A stretch of DNA of 25,149 nucleotides, from assembly GCA_007132315.1 (NCBI GenBank), contig SLOW01000340.1, positions 1-25,149 on the forward strand, in the 5' to 3' direction. The stretch's first letter is position 1, and every line of letters starts with the position of its first letter. A model generated the notes under the pieces. That model was given only the letters and a program-made list of their open reading frames with translations, ran no database searches and was not told where the DNA came from. The position numbers and the translations under genes were made by a program. This document shows positions 7,350-15,310 of the stretch, piece by piece. The stretch is from Opitutales bacterium (lineage in GTDB: Bacteria > Verrucomicrobiota > Verrucomicrobiia > Opitutales > T3Sed10-336).

Positions 7350-8384
7350 TCAGTTGTTTTCAGGTGAAGCGATTTTACCCATCGACCGCAACGCGGTCGC
7401 GATAAAGTAAGCTCGTTGCAGGATGGGGTCGATGGGGCCGTTGTTGACTCCCGGCTCGGCGTTCTCGAGATCCAGCGAATCGAGTGCATCCATGGGACTC
7501 TCGGCATCACCGGCCGGTTCGGGATCGGCCGCTACCAGCGAAAGGAGGGAACGGCCGTTCTCCATGGCTTCATAGGCGCGCTGATCGTCAGCGGCGGTAA
7601 CGTTGAGTTGGACGGATGGAGTGAATCCGCCGTCCAGGAGAGATTCGCCCGAAGCCGGACGCCACTCGCCGCTCAGCACGTAAAGGGACGGATCGTCGTG
7701 TGCCCGTCGGAATTCTCCGGTAAGACCGGCACCGGGCAGACCGATCGAGATGATCTGTCCGTTGTTCTTGAGTTCGGCCAACAGCGCTTCCAAAGGGCCG
7801 GCGGTTTCGCCGTTGGTCAGGATGAATGCGGGTTGCAGGGAACGGCGAATCCCGACCGGTTCGATCATCAGTTCCCTTTGCGGGCGGTCCGCGTCGCCGT
7901 CGGCGGTGTGTTCGAACAGAGCGAGTTTCACCTTGTCGTTCACCGCCAGAATGTTTCCAAGGTCCAGGGTCTCTTCCGGCCCGGCGGGCACGTTCCTAAG
8001 GTCCAGCACGAGAGCGTTGTTCGCGAGCTCGTTCCGAATTGTCTCCAGCGCTTCGCCGAGGTGATAGACCCGCACGTACCGAACGCCCGGAATGAACGAT
8101 TCGACTCTTGGCACCCGGGGCGGCCCGGGTGAAACGTCGGGGCGTTCCCGCGCCACCCGTCTGGGAAACAGCGTTTCCAGGCCGGCCAGAAAGATGTCAT
8201 CAAAGCCCGTCTGCTCGGCTTCGGGGAAGAACTCGGCTGAAAAGACCGATTCGTCGCCCCAGAGTTCCAAAAGGGATTCCGTGGCGGCGGATTGTCCCGA
8301 CCCGTCGAGTGGGGCGAAGATGAGGAGGACCGCCATGATGGTGGCGACGGGCATTGTCGGAAATCGAGTCATCGGGTTCAACAT
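7350..8384 (-). CDS. Exported S41-peptidase-like protein lacking the catalytic dyad
   Basis: The 344-residue protein has a signal peptide (hydrophobic run at residues 11-25, then PLDGSGQSA). From about residue 100 it follows the tail-specific protease (S41/CtpA) plan: VRYVRVYHLGEAL, ALVLDLRNVPAGP (124-136), PAFILTNGETAGPLEALLAEL (185-205) and IGLPGAGLTG (214-223). In active S41 enzymes the third motif is N-x-x-[ST]-[AG]-S-A with the nucleophilic Ser, and the fourth ends in G-K-G with the catalytic Lys. Here both residues are replaced. It is therefore probably a non-proteolytic relative in the periplasm. There is no visible PDZ domain. It begins 31 bases after purD and is followed within 6 bases by the phosphatase gene. 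Family assignment is moderate. Confidence 0.65.
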   Translation of the reverse strand: MLNPMTRFPTMPVATIMAVLLIFAPLDGSGQSAATESLLELWGDESVFSAEFFPEAEQTGFDDIFLAGLETLFPRRVARERPDVSPGPPRVPRVESFIPGVRYVRVYHLGEALETIRNELANNALVLDLRNVPAGPEETLDLGNILAVNDKVKLALFEHTADGDADRPQRELMIEPVGIRRSLQPAFILTNGETAGPLEALLAELKNNGQIISIGLPGAGLTGEFRRAHDDPSLYVLSGEWRPASGESLLDGGFTPSVQLNVTAADDQRAYEAMENGRSLLSLVAADPEPAGDAESPMDALDSLDLENAEPGVNNGPIDPILQRAYFIATALRSMGKIASPENN

Positions 8385-8415
8385 ACGCGGCTTTAAGTCC
8401 GGGAAAAGTTCTCGC

Positions 8416-9714
8416 TCAATTCGTTTGTTGGGAGAGCTGGCGTTTTCCGATGTCGCGGCGGTAGTGCATGCCGTCGAAACGGATCTCCTCGCAGAGGCTG
8501 TAGGCGCTCCGCGCCGCTTCGGTCAGCGTCGAGGCCAGAGCGGTGACCCCGAGAACCCGTCCTCCGGATGTTACCAGTTGCCCCCGGGCGCCTAGCGCTG
8601 TTCCGGCGTGAAAGATGTGACAGTTCTCGGGAACGCCTTCCGGGAGGGTGATGGTGTCTCCCTTTGGGTGGGTGTCCGGATAACCTCCGGCGGCCAGGAC
8701 CACGCACAGGGCCGCTTCCGGTTTTTCTTCGATCTCGGTGTCGGCGAGTTCGCCGGCGGCGCAATCCCGCATCAGCCGGAGGGGATCCGTCCGCATCCGG
8801 GGGAGGATGACCTGGGTTTCGGGGTCGCCGAAGCGTACATTGAACTCCAGGATCTGAGGGCCGTCGGCCGTGAGCATCAGCCCGATGTACAGGGTGCCCC
8901 GGAAATCCAGGCCCTCGGAGGCGATGGCCTCGACGGCGGGGCGGGCGATGACCTGGCCGACCTTTTCGAGGAGGATGGAATCCAGCAGTTCGGCGGGCGA
9001 GTAAGCGCCCATGCCTCCGGTGTTCGGCCCGGTGTCGTTGTCGCCGGCGCGCTTGTGGTCCTGGCTGGTGGGCAGAACGACGAAATCGCGTCCCGAAACC
9101 ATCAGGTGCAGGGATGCCTCGTCGCCGGAAAGGTGATCTTCGATCAGGATCGAACAGCCGCTCTCGCCGAAATCTTTCCGTTCGAGGCAGGAACGCACGG
9201 CGTCTTCGGCTTCACCGGCATCCCGTGCGATCAACACACCTTTTCCGGCGGCCAGGCCGTCGGCTTTAATCACCACCGGGTAGGTGTCACGTTCGTTCAG
9301 GTATGCCAGAGCGGGTTCGGGTTCGGTAAACGTGGCGGATCGGGCGGTCGGGAGACCATATTTGCGCAACAGATCCTTGGTGAAAATTTTGCTGGCCTCG
9401 AGACGCGCCGCGGCGCGTCCCGGACCGTACACGAGGACGTTCCTTTCCCGCAGTGCGTCGGCGAGACCCAGGCTGAGCGGGACCTCCGGGCCGACGATCA
9501 CGAGGTCGATCGCCTGGTCGCCGGCCAGTTTGACCATGCCGTCGACATCGTCCGCGGCTACGGGGAAGCAGGGGGCGATGCCGGCGATGCCGGCGTTTCC
9601 GGGAGCTGCGATCACCTTGTTGCGCAGTGGGCTGGCCAAGCATGCCTGGACGAGGGTGTGCTCGCGTCCCCCGCCACCCACCACCAACACGTTTAGAGAA
9701 TTCGGTTTGGTCAT
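8416..9714 (-). CDS. purD: Phosphoribosylamine-glycine ligase (GAR synthetase)
   Basis: The 432-residue product has the standard length. It opens with NVLVVGGGGREHTL, the PurD N-terminal nucleotide-fold motif. It continues with PGNAGIA, VIVGPEVPLSLGLAD and the ATP-grasp core: VVIKADGLAAGKGV, PTSQDHKRAGDNDTGPNTGGMGAYSP and ILEFNVRFGDPETQ with the metal-binding Glu and Asn. The C-terminal domain has the usual ALCVVLAAGGYP. It joins glycine to 5-phosphoribosylamine with ATP in the second step of de novo purine synthesis. It is separate from the purSQLF cluster at 20834 and on the opposite strand. It heads a run of four same-strand genes. The ATG at 9714 gives a normal N-terminus. It is divergent from the ATP-grasp gene. 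Confidence 0.96.
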   Translation of the reverse strand: MTKPNSLNVLVVGGGGREHTLVQACLASPLRNKVIAAPGNAGIAGIAPCFPVAADDVDGMVKLAGDQAIDLVIVGPEVPLSLGLADALRERNVLVYGPGRAAARLEASKIFTKDLLRKYGLPTARSATFTEPEPALAYLNERDTYPVVIKADGLAAGKGVLIARDAGEAEDAVRSCLERKDFGESGCSILIEDHLSGDEASLHLMVSGRDFVVLPTSQDHKRAGDNDTGPNTGGMGAYSPAELLDSILLEKVGQVIARPAVEAIASEGLDFRGTLYIGLMLTADGPQILEFNVRFGDPETQVILPRMRTDPLRLMRDCAAGELADTEIEEKPEAALCVVLAAGGYPDTHPKGDTITLPEGVPENCHIFHAGTALGARGQLVTSGGRVLGVTALASTLTEAARSAYSLCEEIRFDGMHYRRDIGKRQLSQQTN

Positions 9715-9877
9715 TCCGCTTGCTGGAGAATGAACGACGATGCCCGATTGAATGCATGACCTTCAAGAAGAAAAAAATACGGTGGTCTGTTGACTGTGTC
9801 CCATTCCTGATTGAAAAAGCGAGAAGCGGCTGTTTTCGGCGTGCGACGGGCAGCGTGGAAATTCGGCATTCCGAGTG

Positions 9878-10243
9878 ATGTTATTCGATAATTACGGCAC
9901 CGACGGTTTTTTCGATGAGATGTTCGAGGGAGACGGCACGGTCCGCCCCCATTACCGCCGGCTTTACGAGCGATTCCGTCGCCTTACCGAAGAGGAGTTC
10001 ACGCAGAAACGCCAGGCGGTGGATCTGTCGCTCTGGCGACAGGGCGTCACGTTCACGGTTTACGGCGATGACCAGGGTACCGAGCGGATTTTTCCCTTCG
10101 ATCTGGTTCCGCGCATCATTCCCCGGAGCGAGTGGGAGTTCCTCGAGAGGGGACTGGTGCAGCGTATTTCGGCACTCAACCGTTTCCTGTTCGACATCTA
10201 TCACGACAGAAGGATCGTCAAAGACGGCGTCATTCCCGAATAG
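9878..10243 (+). CDS. Circularly permuted ATP-grasp protein, N-terminal part, ended by in-frame TAG
   Basis: This 121-residue piece is the start of a circularly permuted ATP-grasp protein (the former DUF404 region). It reads DNYGTDGFFDEMFEGDGTVRPHY at the N-terminus and TFTVYGDDQGTERIFPFDLVPRIIP in the middle, both typical. It stops at TAG (10241-10243), directly after IVKDGVIPE. The next codons, in the same frame, continue the family sequence without loss (YVLSARHFRPEF). So this and the following entry are one gene interrupted by a single amber codon, not two unrelated genes. The ATG at 9878 follows an in-frame GTG at 9875. I prefer the ATG. Whether a truncated peptide, a read-through product or nothing useful is made cannot be told from sequence. 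Confidence 0.8.
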   Translation: MLFDNYGTDGFFDEMFEGDGTVRPHYRRLYERFRRLTEEEFTQKRQAVDLSLWRQGVTFTVYGDDQGTERIFPFDLVPRIIPRSEWEFLERGLVQRISALNRFLFDIYHDRRIVKDGVIPE

Positions 10244-10246
10244 TAC

Positions 10247-11317
10247 GTGCTCTCCGCGCGCCATTTTCGACCGGAATTCGCCGGGATCCGGGTCCCGCGG
10301 GACATCTACATCCATGTCTGCGGGACCGACCTGATCCGCGACAAGGACGGCAACTATCTCGTGCTCGAGGACAATGGACGCACGCCTTCGGGGGTGTCGT
10401 ACGTTCTGGAGAACCGGATCGCCATGAAACGGGCTTTCCCCAACCTCTTCAGTCGCGCCAACGTGCGCCCGGTCGCCACGTATCCGAACGAATTGCTGAA
10501 AATGCTCCGGTATGTCACACCCGCGCCCGGAGATCGGCCGGTTTGCGCGGTGCTCACCCCCGGCATCTACAACAGCGCCTATTTCGAGCACTGCTTCCTG
10601 GCCCAACAGATGGGGATCGAAGTGGTCGAAGGGCGGGACCTCGCGATCAAGGACCGCAAGGTTTACATGAAAACCACCCAGGGCTTGAAGCAGGTACACG
10701 TCCTCTACCGGCGCGTGGACGATGATTTCCTCGACCCGACGGTTTTTCGCAAGGATTCCCTCCTTGGAGTTCCGGGCCTGGTGGACGCCGTGCGGGCGGG
10801 CAATGTCACCCTGGCCAACAGCATCGGCACCGGGGTGGCGGACGACAAGGTGATGTACTACTTCGTGCCGAAGATGATCAAGTACTACCTCGACGAGGAT
10901 CCGATCATCCCCAATGTGCCTACCTACCTGGCTTCCGAGGACAAGGATTTATCCTATATCCTGGATCACCTGCCGGAACTGGTCGTTAAAGCCGCGAACG
11001 AATCCGGCGGTTACGGAATGCTGGTCGGGTCGATGGCGTCCAAAGCGGAGATCGAAATCTTCCGGGACCTAATCCGGGCGAATCCCCGCAATTTCATCGC
11101 CCAACCCACGATTTCCCTTTCCCACCACCCCACTTGGTCCGGTGACCGATTCGAGGGACGCCACATCGATCTGCGGCCGTACGTTTTGTACGGGGAGAAG
11201 ATCAGCATCGTTCCCGGCGGCCTGACGCGGGTGGCGCTTCGCAAGGGGTCGCTCGTGGTGAATTCCTCGCAGGGGGGCGGAAGTAAAGACACCTGGGTGT
11301 TGTATGAGGATGAATAA
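10247..11317 (+). CDS. Circularly permuted ATP-grasp protein, main catalytic part
   Basis: The 356-residue open frame continues the preceding piece after TAG TAC. A GTG at 10247, 3 bases past the stop, could allow re-initiation. Family landmarks are complete: IYIHVCGTDLIRDKDGNYLVLEDNGRTPSGVSYVLENR, LTPGIYNSAYFEHCFLAQ, then VMYYFVPKMIKYYL, LVVKAANESGGYGMLVG and HIDLRPYVLYGEKISIVPGGLTRVAL. These carry the ATP- and metal-binding residues of the former DUF407 family (CP_ATPgrasp_1). The family is predicted to form amide bonds between a carboxylate and an amine, perhaps in peptide tags or small peptides, with unknown substrate. The Alpha-E gene starts 3 bases after its TAA, as in many genomes. No transglutaminase or proteasome-like gene follows. 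Confidence 0.85.
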   Translation: MLSARHFRPEFAGIRVPRDIYIHVCGTDLIRDKDGNYLVLEDNGRTPSGVSYVLENRIAMKRAFPNLFSRANVRPVATYPNELLKMLRYVTPAPGDRPVCAVLTPGIYNSAYFEHCFLAQQMGIEVVEGRDLAIKDRKVYMKTTQGLKQVHVLYRRVDDDFLDPTVFRKDSLLGVPGLVDAVRAGNVTLANSIGTGVADDKVMYYFVPKMIKYYLDEDPIIPNVPTYLASEDKDLSYILDHLPELVVKAANESGGYGMLVGSMASKAEIEIFRDLIRANPRNFIAQPTISLSHHPTWSGDRFEGRHIDLRPYVLYGEKISIVPGGLTRVALRKGSLVVNSSQGGGSKDTWVLYEDE

Positions 11318-11320
11318 GAC

Positions 11321-12337
11321 ATGATCCTGTTATCGAGAGTCGCGGATTGTATGTATTGGCTGGGTCGGTACATCGAGCGGGCGGAAAACACGGCGCGCAT
11401 GGTCGATGTCAATCTCCAGCTCCTGCTCGACCTGGAGCGACTGGACGACAGCCGGATCACGACCCATTGGGAGCCCCTGATTCGCAGCACAGGGGATTTC
11501 GAGCTGTTCAAGCGCCTCTATCCCCAGGCTGTCAGCGAGAGCGTCACGGATTTTCTGACGTTCAACACGGAAAACCCGAGTTCCATCCTTTCGTGTATCG
11601 TGAAGGCGCGCGAAAACGCACGGGTGGTTCGCGATAAGCTTTCGACCGAAATCTGGGAAGAGATCAACCGGCTGTACCATTTCGTGCGTTCCCACAACGC
11701 CAAGGAAATCTGGACGTCGGACCCGTACGATTTTTATCGCCGGATCAAACAGAGCTCACATTTGTTGCAAGGGTTGAGCGATGCCACCGTCATTCGCGAC
11801 GAGGCCTGGGACTTCTTCCAGACTGGCCGGTTCTTGGAGCGGGCGTTGCAGACCGGCATCCTGATCGACATCAAGTACCACATACTCCTGCCGAGCGCCA
11901 GCGACGTGGGCGGAGCGATCGACGCTTTGCAGTGGATGGCCGTTCTCCGCTCGTGCAGCGGTTTTGAAGCCTACCACCACATTTACGGGGCCGATGTTCA
12001 ACCCTGGAACGTCGCGGAATTCCTGATTTTCTCGGAAGAGTTTCCCCGGTCCGTTTTATTTTGCCTGCGTGAACTCGATGCTTGTATCCGGACCCTGTCC
12101 GGGGTGGGAGAAGGTCGATTCAAAAATCGTGCCGGAAAACTCGCCGGTCGCCTGCTCTACGAACTGAAGTATCGAACGGTTGAGGATGTTTTCGATGAAG
12201 GGTCGCACGAATACCTGTCCGAATTGCAGCGTCGTACCGAGGATATCGCGCAGGCCCTGTATTCCGCGTTTATGTTCTTTCCGGTGATCGACGAGTCACG
12301 GAAACCCTCGGGGTCCGTTCCGCCGCAGGAGTCTTGA
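11321..12337 (+). CDS. Alpha-E domain protein, partner of the ATP-grasp protein
   Basis: The 338-residue, all-helical protein starts with LLSRVADCMYWLGRYIERAENTARMVDV, the hallmark of the Alpha-E family (former DUF403). It has KARENARVVRDKLSTEIWEEINRLYHFV near residues 90-120 and a further ERALQTGILIDIKY segment. The family is named for its alpha-helices rich in conserved glutamates and is found almost always beside a circularly permuted ATP-grasp gene, as here with a 3-base gap. Its biochemical role is not known. A role together with the ligase in making or modifying a peptide is the usual proposal. The gene is intact, which argues that the broken ATP-grasp gene before it may be a recent change or still be expressed. 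Confidence 0.9.
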   Translation: MILLSRVADCMYWLGRYIERAENTARMVDVNLQLLLDLERLDDSRITTHWEPLIRSTGDFELFKRLYPQAVSESVTDFLTFNTENPSSILSCIVKARENARVVRDKLSTEIWEEINRLYHFVRSHNAKEIWTSDPYDFYRRIKQSSHLLQGLSDATVIRDEAWDFFQTGRFLERALQTGILIDIKYHILLPSASDVGGAIDALQWMAVLRSCSGFEAYHHIYGADVQPWNVAEFLIFSEEFPRSVLFCLRELDACIRTLSGVGEGRFKNRAGKLAGRLLYELKYRTVEDVFDEGSHEYLSELQRRTEDIAQALYSAFMFFPVIDESRKPSGSVPPQES

Positions 12338-12415
12338 CGAGCGGATTTGTAAAAGGGACGGAAACGGGGTGTTGATTTCCTGTAAAACCAAGGCTTTCGT
12401 GTTTCCCGGGCGACA

Positions 12416-13381
12416 TCATTCCCTGGCCGCACGCCGTCGCAGGCGGCGCATCAACACGCCGTGTTGGCCGAAGAGAAAGGCCAGCAGGAAGAGGACGGTG
12501 GCCACGATGACGATGGCGCCGCCCGAGGCGAGGTTGAAGATGAACGAGCAGTACAGTCCCACAATGGCTGAAAGCACGCCGACGCCGGCGGCGATCAGCA
12601 TCATGCGGGGGAGGCTGTTGGTCAGGAGGTAGGCGGTGGCGCCGGGCGTGACGAGCATGGCGACGACCAGAATAATTCCCACGGTTTCCAGGCTGGCGAC
12701 GATGGTCAGGGTGAGGAGCAACATCAGTCCGTAATGGATAAACGCGGTGTTCATGCCGAGAGCGCTGGCCTGGACGGGATCGAACACGTACAGCAGAAAC
12801 TCCTTGTAAAAGAAGAATACCGCGCTCAGGGCGATGATCCCGGAAACCAGGGTGAGTTGCAGCACCGCGAGCCGGACGCCGAGAACATTGCCGAACAGAA
12901 TGTGCATCAGGTGGGTGCTTGTGGCGATTTGACTGATGATCACGACGCCGAGCGCGAAGGCGCCGGTGAACATGATCCCCATGGCCGCGTCTTCCTTGAT
13001 CCGGGTGTTGCGCTCGATGGCGCCGATGCCGAGCGAGGTGAGGGCGCCGGAAACGAAGGCGCCGATGAAGAAAGGCAGGCCCACGAGGTACGCGATGGCG
13101 ACGCCGGGCAGTACCGCGTGTGAAATGGCGTCGCCCAACAGCGCCCAGCGCTTGAGGACGACGAAACAGGACAGCACGCCGCAGACCGCGCCCACGATTA
13201 ATGACGTCAGCAGGGCGCGCTGCATGAAGCTGTATTGAAAGGGTTCGGAAACGGTCTCGGGAAGCAGGTTCACCACCAGCATGAGAGCCGAGAGCAGAAA
13301 CTCAATGACCGCTTCGCCCCAGTTGGCGGTGTCGGCCTGGATGGTTTCGAGAGGATAGGGGAGAGGACGAAAATTCATCAT
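12416..13381 (-). CDS. Metal ABC transporter permease (Mn/Fe type, MntB/SitC-like)
   Basis: The 321-residue membrane protein belongs to the ABC-3 permease family. After a roughly 45-residue N-terminal segment it reads FMQRALLTSLIVGAVCGVLSCFVVLKRWALLGDAISHAVLPGVAIAYL. The segment ALLGDAISHAVLPG is the family's most conserved stretch. Eight or so hydrophobic segments follow, with TIVASLETVGIILVVAMLVTPGATAYLL near the end, and a basic tail (RRLRRRAARE). Two such subunits would form the inner-membrane channel. It is the last gene of a three-gene operon and starts 23 bases after the ATPase gene. The partners' features favour manganese or ferrous iron over zinc. It converges on the Alpha-E gene. 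Confidence 0.9.
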   Translation of the reverse strand: MMNFRPLPYPLETIQADTANWGEAVIEFLLSALMLVVNLLPETVSEPFQYSFMQRALLTSLIVGAVCGVLSCFVVLKRWALLGDAISHAVLPGVAIAYLVGLPFFIGAFVSGALTSLGIGAIERNTRIKEDAAMGIMFTGAFALGVVIISQIATSTHLMHILFGNVLGVRLAVLQLTLVSGIIALSAVFFFYKEFLLYVFDPVQASALGMNTAFIHYGLMLLLTLTIVASLETVGIILVVAMLVTPGATAYLLTNSLPRMMLIAAGVGVLSAIVGLYCSFIFNLASGGAIVIVATVLFLLAFLFGQHGVLMRRLRRRAARE

Positions 13382-13404
13382 TGACGGGTGCGCGGATCCG
13401 CGGC

Positions 13405-14268
13405 TCAGCGGGCCGCTTCGCTCCTCCCGGGTATATAGCCACCCTCGAAGGCGCGAGCGAGGTTTTCGAGCGTCATGACCTTCGACGGTGCTCCCGTGGC
13501 CATGACCGTGCGGTTCAGGAGCACGGCCCGGTCGGCGTATTTTTCGACGCTGGCCAGATCGTGGGTCACCAGCAGGAGCGTCCGTCCCTCGTCCCGCGTC
13601 CGCCGGAAGACATCGAAAATAACCTCGGCCGATCGGCTGTCCACTCCGGCCAGCGGTTCATCCAGCAGGAGAATCCGGGCGTCCTGGGCCAGGGCACGGG
13701 CCAGGAAGACCCGTTTTTTCTGGCCGCCCGAGAGGGCGCCGATGGGACGGTGCGCCAGGTCCTCCATTTCAACGGCCTCGAGGGCTTTTTCCACCGCCTG
13801 TCGATGGGTGGCCGACGCCATCCACGGTGGGATGAGGCGGCGGGGAAAGCCGTCAGCCCGCATACGTCCGAAACGACCGGCGAGCACGACGCTCCGAACC
13901 GAGATCGGAAAATCCCAGTCGATGCTCTCTTCCTGGGGCACGTAGGCGATCGCGCTGCGAACGCGCTGTTCCCGGATCGACCGGCCAAAGACCCGGACCT
14001 CTCCGATCACCGGCCGCATGACGCCGCTCAGCAGTTTGAAAAACGTGGATTTCCCGGCGCCGTTCGGTCCGATCAGGGCGGTGAGTTCGCCCCCGGATAT
14101 GGCGAGATTCAGCTCTTTCAAAACAGGCGGCCCGCCGTAGGTCGCCGTGACGTTGCGGGTCTCGACGGCGGGCGGGTCCGTTTGCGATGTCGCGGTTTCC
14201 GGCGCGGTTGAGGGTTGTCCTCCCTCCGGGCTGGACTCGGTCATAGTGGTTTCCGCGTTTTGCATCAT
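13405..14268 (-). CDS. Metal ABC transporter ATP-binding protein (Mn/Fe type)
   Basis: The 287-residue protein is a complete ABC ATPase. It has Walker A GPNGAGKST (67-75), the Q-loop in YVPQEESIDWDFP, signature LSGGQ (179-183), Walker B LLLDEP (200-205) and a switch histidine in VTHDL. The stretch SIDWDFPISVRSVVLAGRFGR is typical of Mn/Fe importers such as MntA/SitB and is usually absent from ZnuC. The N-terminus has an unusual disordered extension of about 34 residues rich in Ser, Thr, Pro and Glu before the domain begins at ETRNVTATYGG. An ATG at 14244 would remove only part of it. The start ATG at 14268 overlaps the TGA of the binding-protein gene (ATGA), so translation is probably coupled. 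Confidence 0.93.
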   Translation of the reverse strand: MMQNAETTMTESSPEGGQPSTAPETATSQTDPPAVETRNVTATYGGPPVLKELNLAISGGELTALIGPNGAGKSTFFKLLSGVMRPVIGEVRVFGRSIREQRVRSAIAYVPQEESIDWDFPISVRSVVLAGRFGRMRADGFPRRLIPPWMASATHRQAVEKALEAVEMEDLAHRPIGALSGGQKKRVFLARALAQDARILLLDEPLAGVDSRSAEVIFDVFRRTRDEGRTLLLVTHDLASVEKYADRAVLLNRTVMATGAPSKVMTLENLARAFEGGYIPGRSEAAR

Positions 14269-15224
14269 ACCTCTTCCGGCTTCAAGGCTTCCATGATGAC
14301 CCGCGCGTTGGACCGCATCAGGTCGATATAGGTTTCCGCTCCCGAACCGTCGCGGCCGATCGAATCGACGTAAAGCGGTCCCGCCACCGGCGTCCCGGTC
14401 TCGTCCGACACGCTCCGCACGTAGCGGTCGGAAATGGTGCTTTCCCAGAACAGGGCGGCCGGCTCTTGCTCATGAATGAGGTCGATGATCCGGGCGATCT
14501 GGCGCGGCGTGCCTTCTTCCTCTGCGTTGCTTCCCCATATCCCCTCGTGCCGAAAGCCATAGGCGTCGGCGAAGTAGAGGAATGCCGCTTCACTCGTCAC
14601 CAGAAGGCGCCGCTCTTCGGGAATACGGGAAAAGGTTTCCTCCAATTCGTGGTGCAGGATGTCGAGTTCATCGTTGAAGGCACGGGCGTTCTCCCGGAAG
14701 GCGTCGGCGTTGCCGGGATCCAGCTCGATTAACCGGTCGCGAATGACCCCGACGTAGCGCGATACGGACCGGGGGTCCATCCACAGGTGCGGATCGGGAT
14801 CGCCTTCCAGATCTCCCAAACGGATGGGCAGCGTGGGCCAGCCGCTTTCTTCGGCGAGCGGGACGATGGGGACTCCGGATCCGACGGTGGCCTCGAGCTG
14901 GCCGAGCCACTGTTCGAGGCCCAGGCCGTTGATAAGTACCAGATCGGCGCCCTCCAGGTCGATGAAGTTCCGGGGTGACAGTTCCCACTCGTGGACTTCC
15001 GCTCCGGCGGGCGCAAGCGTCACGACCCGTACCTGCTCGCCCGCCACACCCCGGGTGAAATCGGCGAGGATGCTGAAGCTCGCCGCCACCAGCGGACGAT
15101 CGTCATGATCCCGAGTTCCGCTGGCACGGGGTTCGCAGGCGGACAGGAACAACACGAGCGACAGAGCGGACGCGGTCAAAACAAGACTGTTTTTTCCCCA
15201 TATCAGAATGTTGAATTTGATCAT
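14265..15224 (-). CDS. Metal ABC transporter substrate-binding lipoprotein (Mn/Fe type)
   Basis: The 319-residue protein belongs to the cluster A-I (TroA/PsaA/ZnuA) binding proteins. It has a lipoprotein signal with lipobox LSAC (Cys30), then VAASFSILADFTRGVAG. The four expected metal ligands are His78 (EVHEW), His146 (DPHLWMDP), Glu212 (TSEAAF) and Asp287 (YVDSIG). The His-His-Glu-Asp set is that of Mn(II)/Fe(II) proteins such as PsaA, while zinc proteins usually have a third His and a His-rich loop, which is missing here. I start at the ATG at 15224 because it gives the normal signal peptide and follows an AGG. The frame itself is open to 15293. It is the first gene of the transporter operon, downstream of an AT-rich region with an inverted repeat. 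Confidence 0.92.
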   Translation of the reverse strand: MIKFNILIWGKNSLVLTASALSLVLFLSACEPRASGTRDHDDRPLVAASFSILADFTRGVAGEQVRVVTLAPAGAEVHEWELSPRNFIDLEGADLVLINGLGLEQWLGQLEATVGSGVPIVPLAEESGWPTLPIRLGDLEGDPDPHLWMDPRSVSRYVGVIRDRLIELDPGNADAFRENARAFNDELDILHHELEETFSRIPEERRLLVTSEAAFLYFADAYGFRHEGIWGSNAEEEGTPRQIARIIDLIHEQEPAALFWESTISDRYVRSVSDETGTPVAGPLYVDSIGRDGSGAETYIDLMRSNARVIMEALKPEEV

Positions 15225-15237
15225 AAGCCTATTTATA

Positions 15238-15262
15238 TTTTGATCATTCAAAACATAGCTGC
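15238..15262 (-). promoter_or_regulatory. Candidate metal-responsive operator before the Mn/Fe transporter
   Basis: In a stretch far richer in A/T than its surroundings, TTTTGA (15238-15243) and TCAAAA (15248-15253) form a perfect 6-base inverted repeat with a 4-base spacer, 14 bases before the start of the binding-protein gene. Next to it, AAACATAGC (15251-15259) equals one half of the E. coli MntR box, but the second half is missing. Position fits a repressor (Fur, MntR/DtxR or similar). Neither the regulator nor the promoter elements are established. Confidence 0.35.
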
Positions 15263-15310
15263 AAGAAAAAAGATGACGACACCATTTCGTCATCGGTTCC
15301 TGATTGATTC

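Noticed and set aside
9790..9812. TTGACT as a -35 element before the ATP-grasp gene
   Set aside because: No acceptable -10 box lies 15-19 bases downstream, so I did not list it as a promoter.
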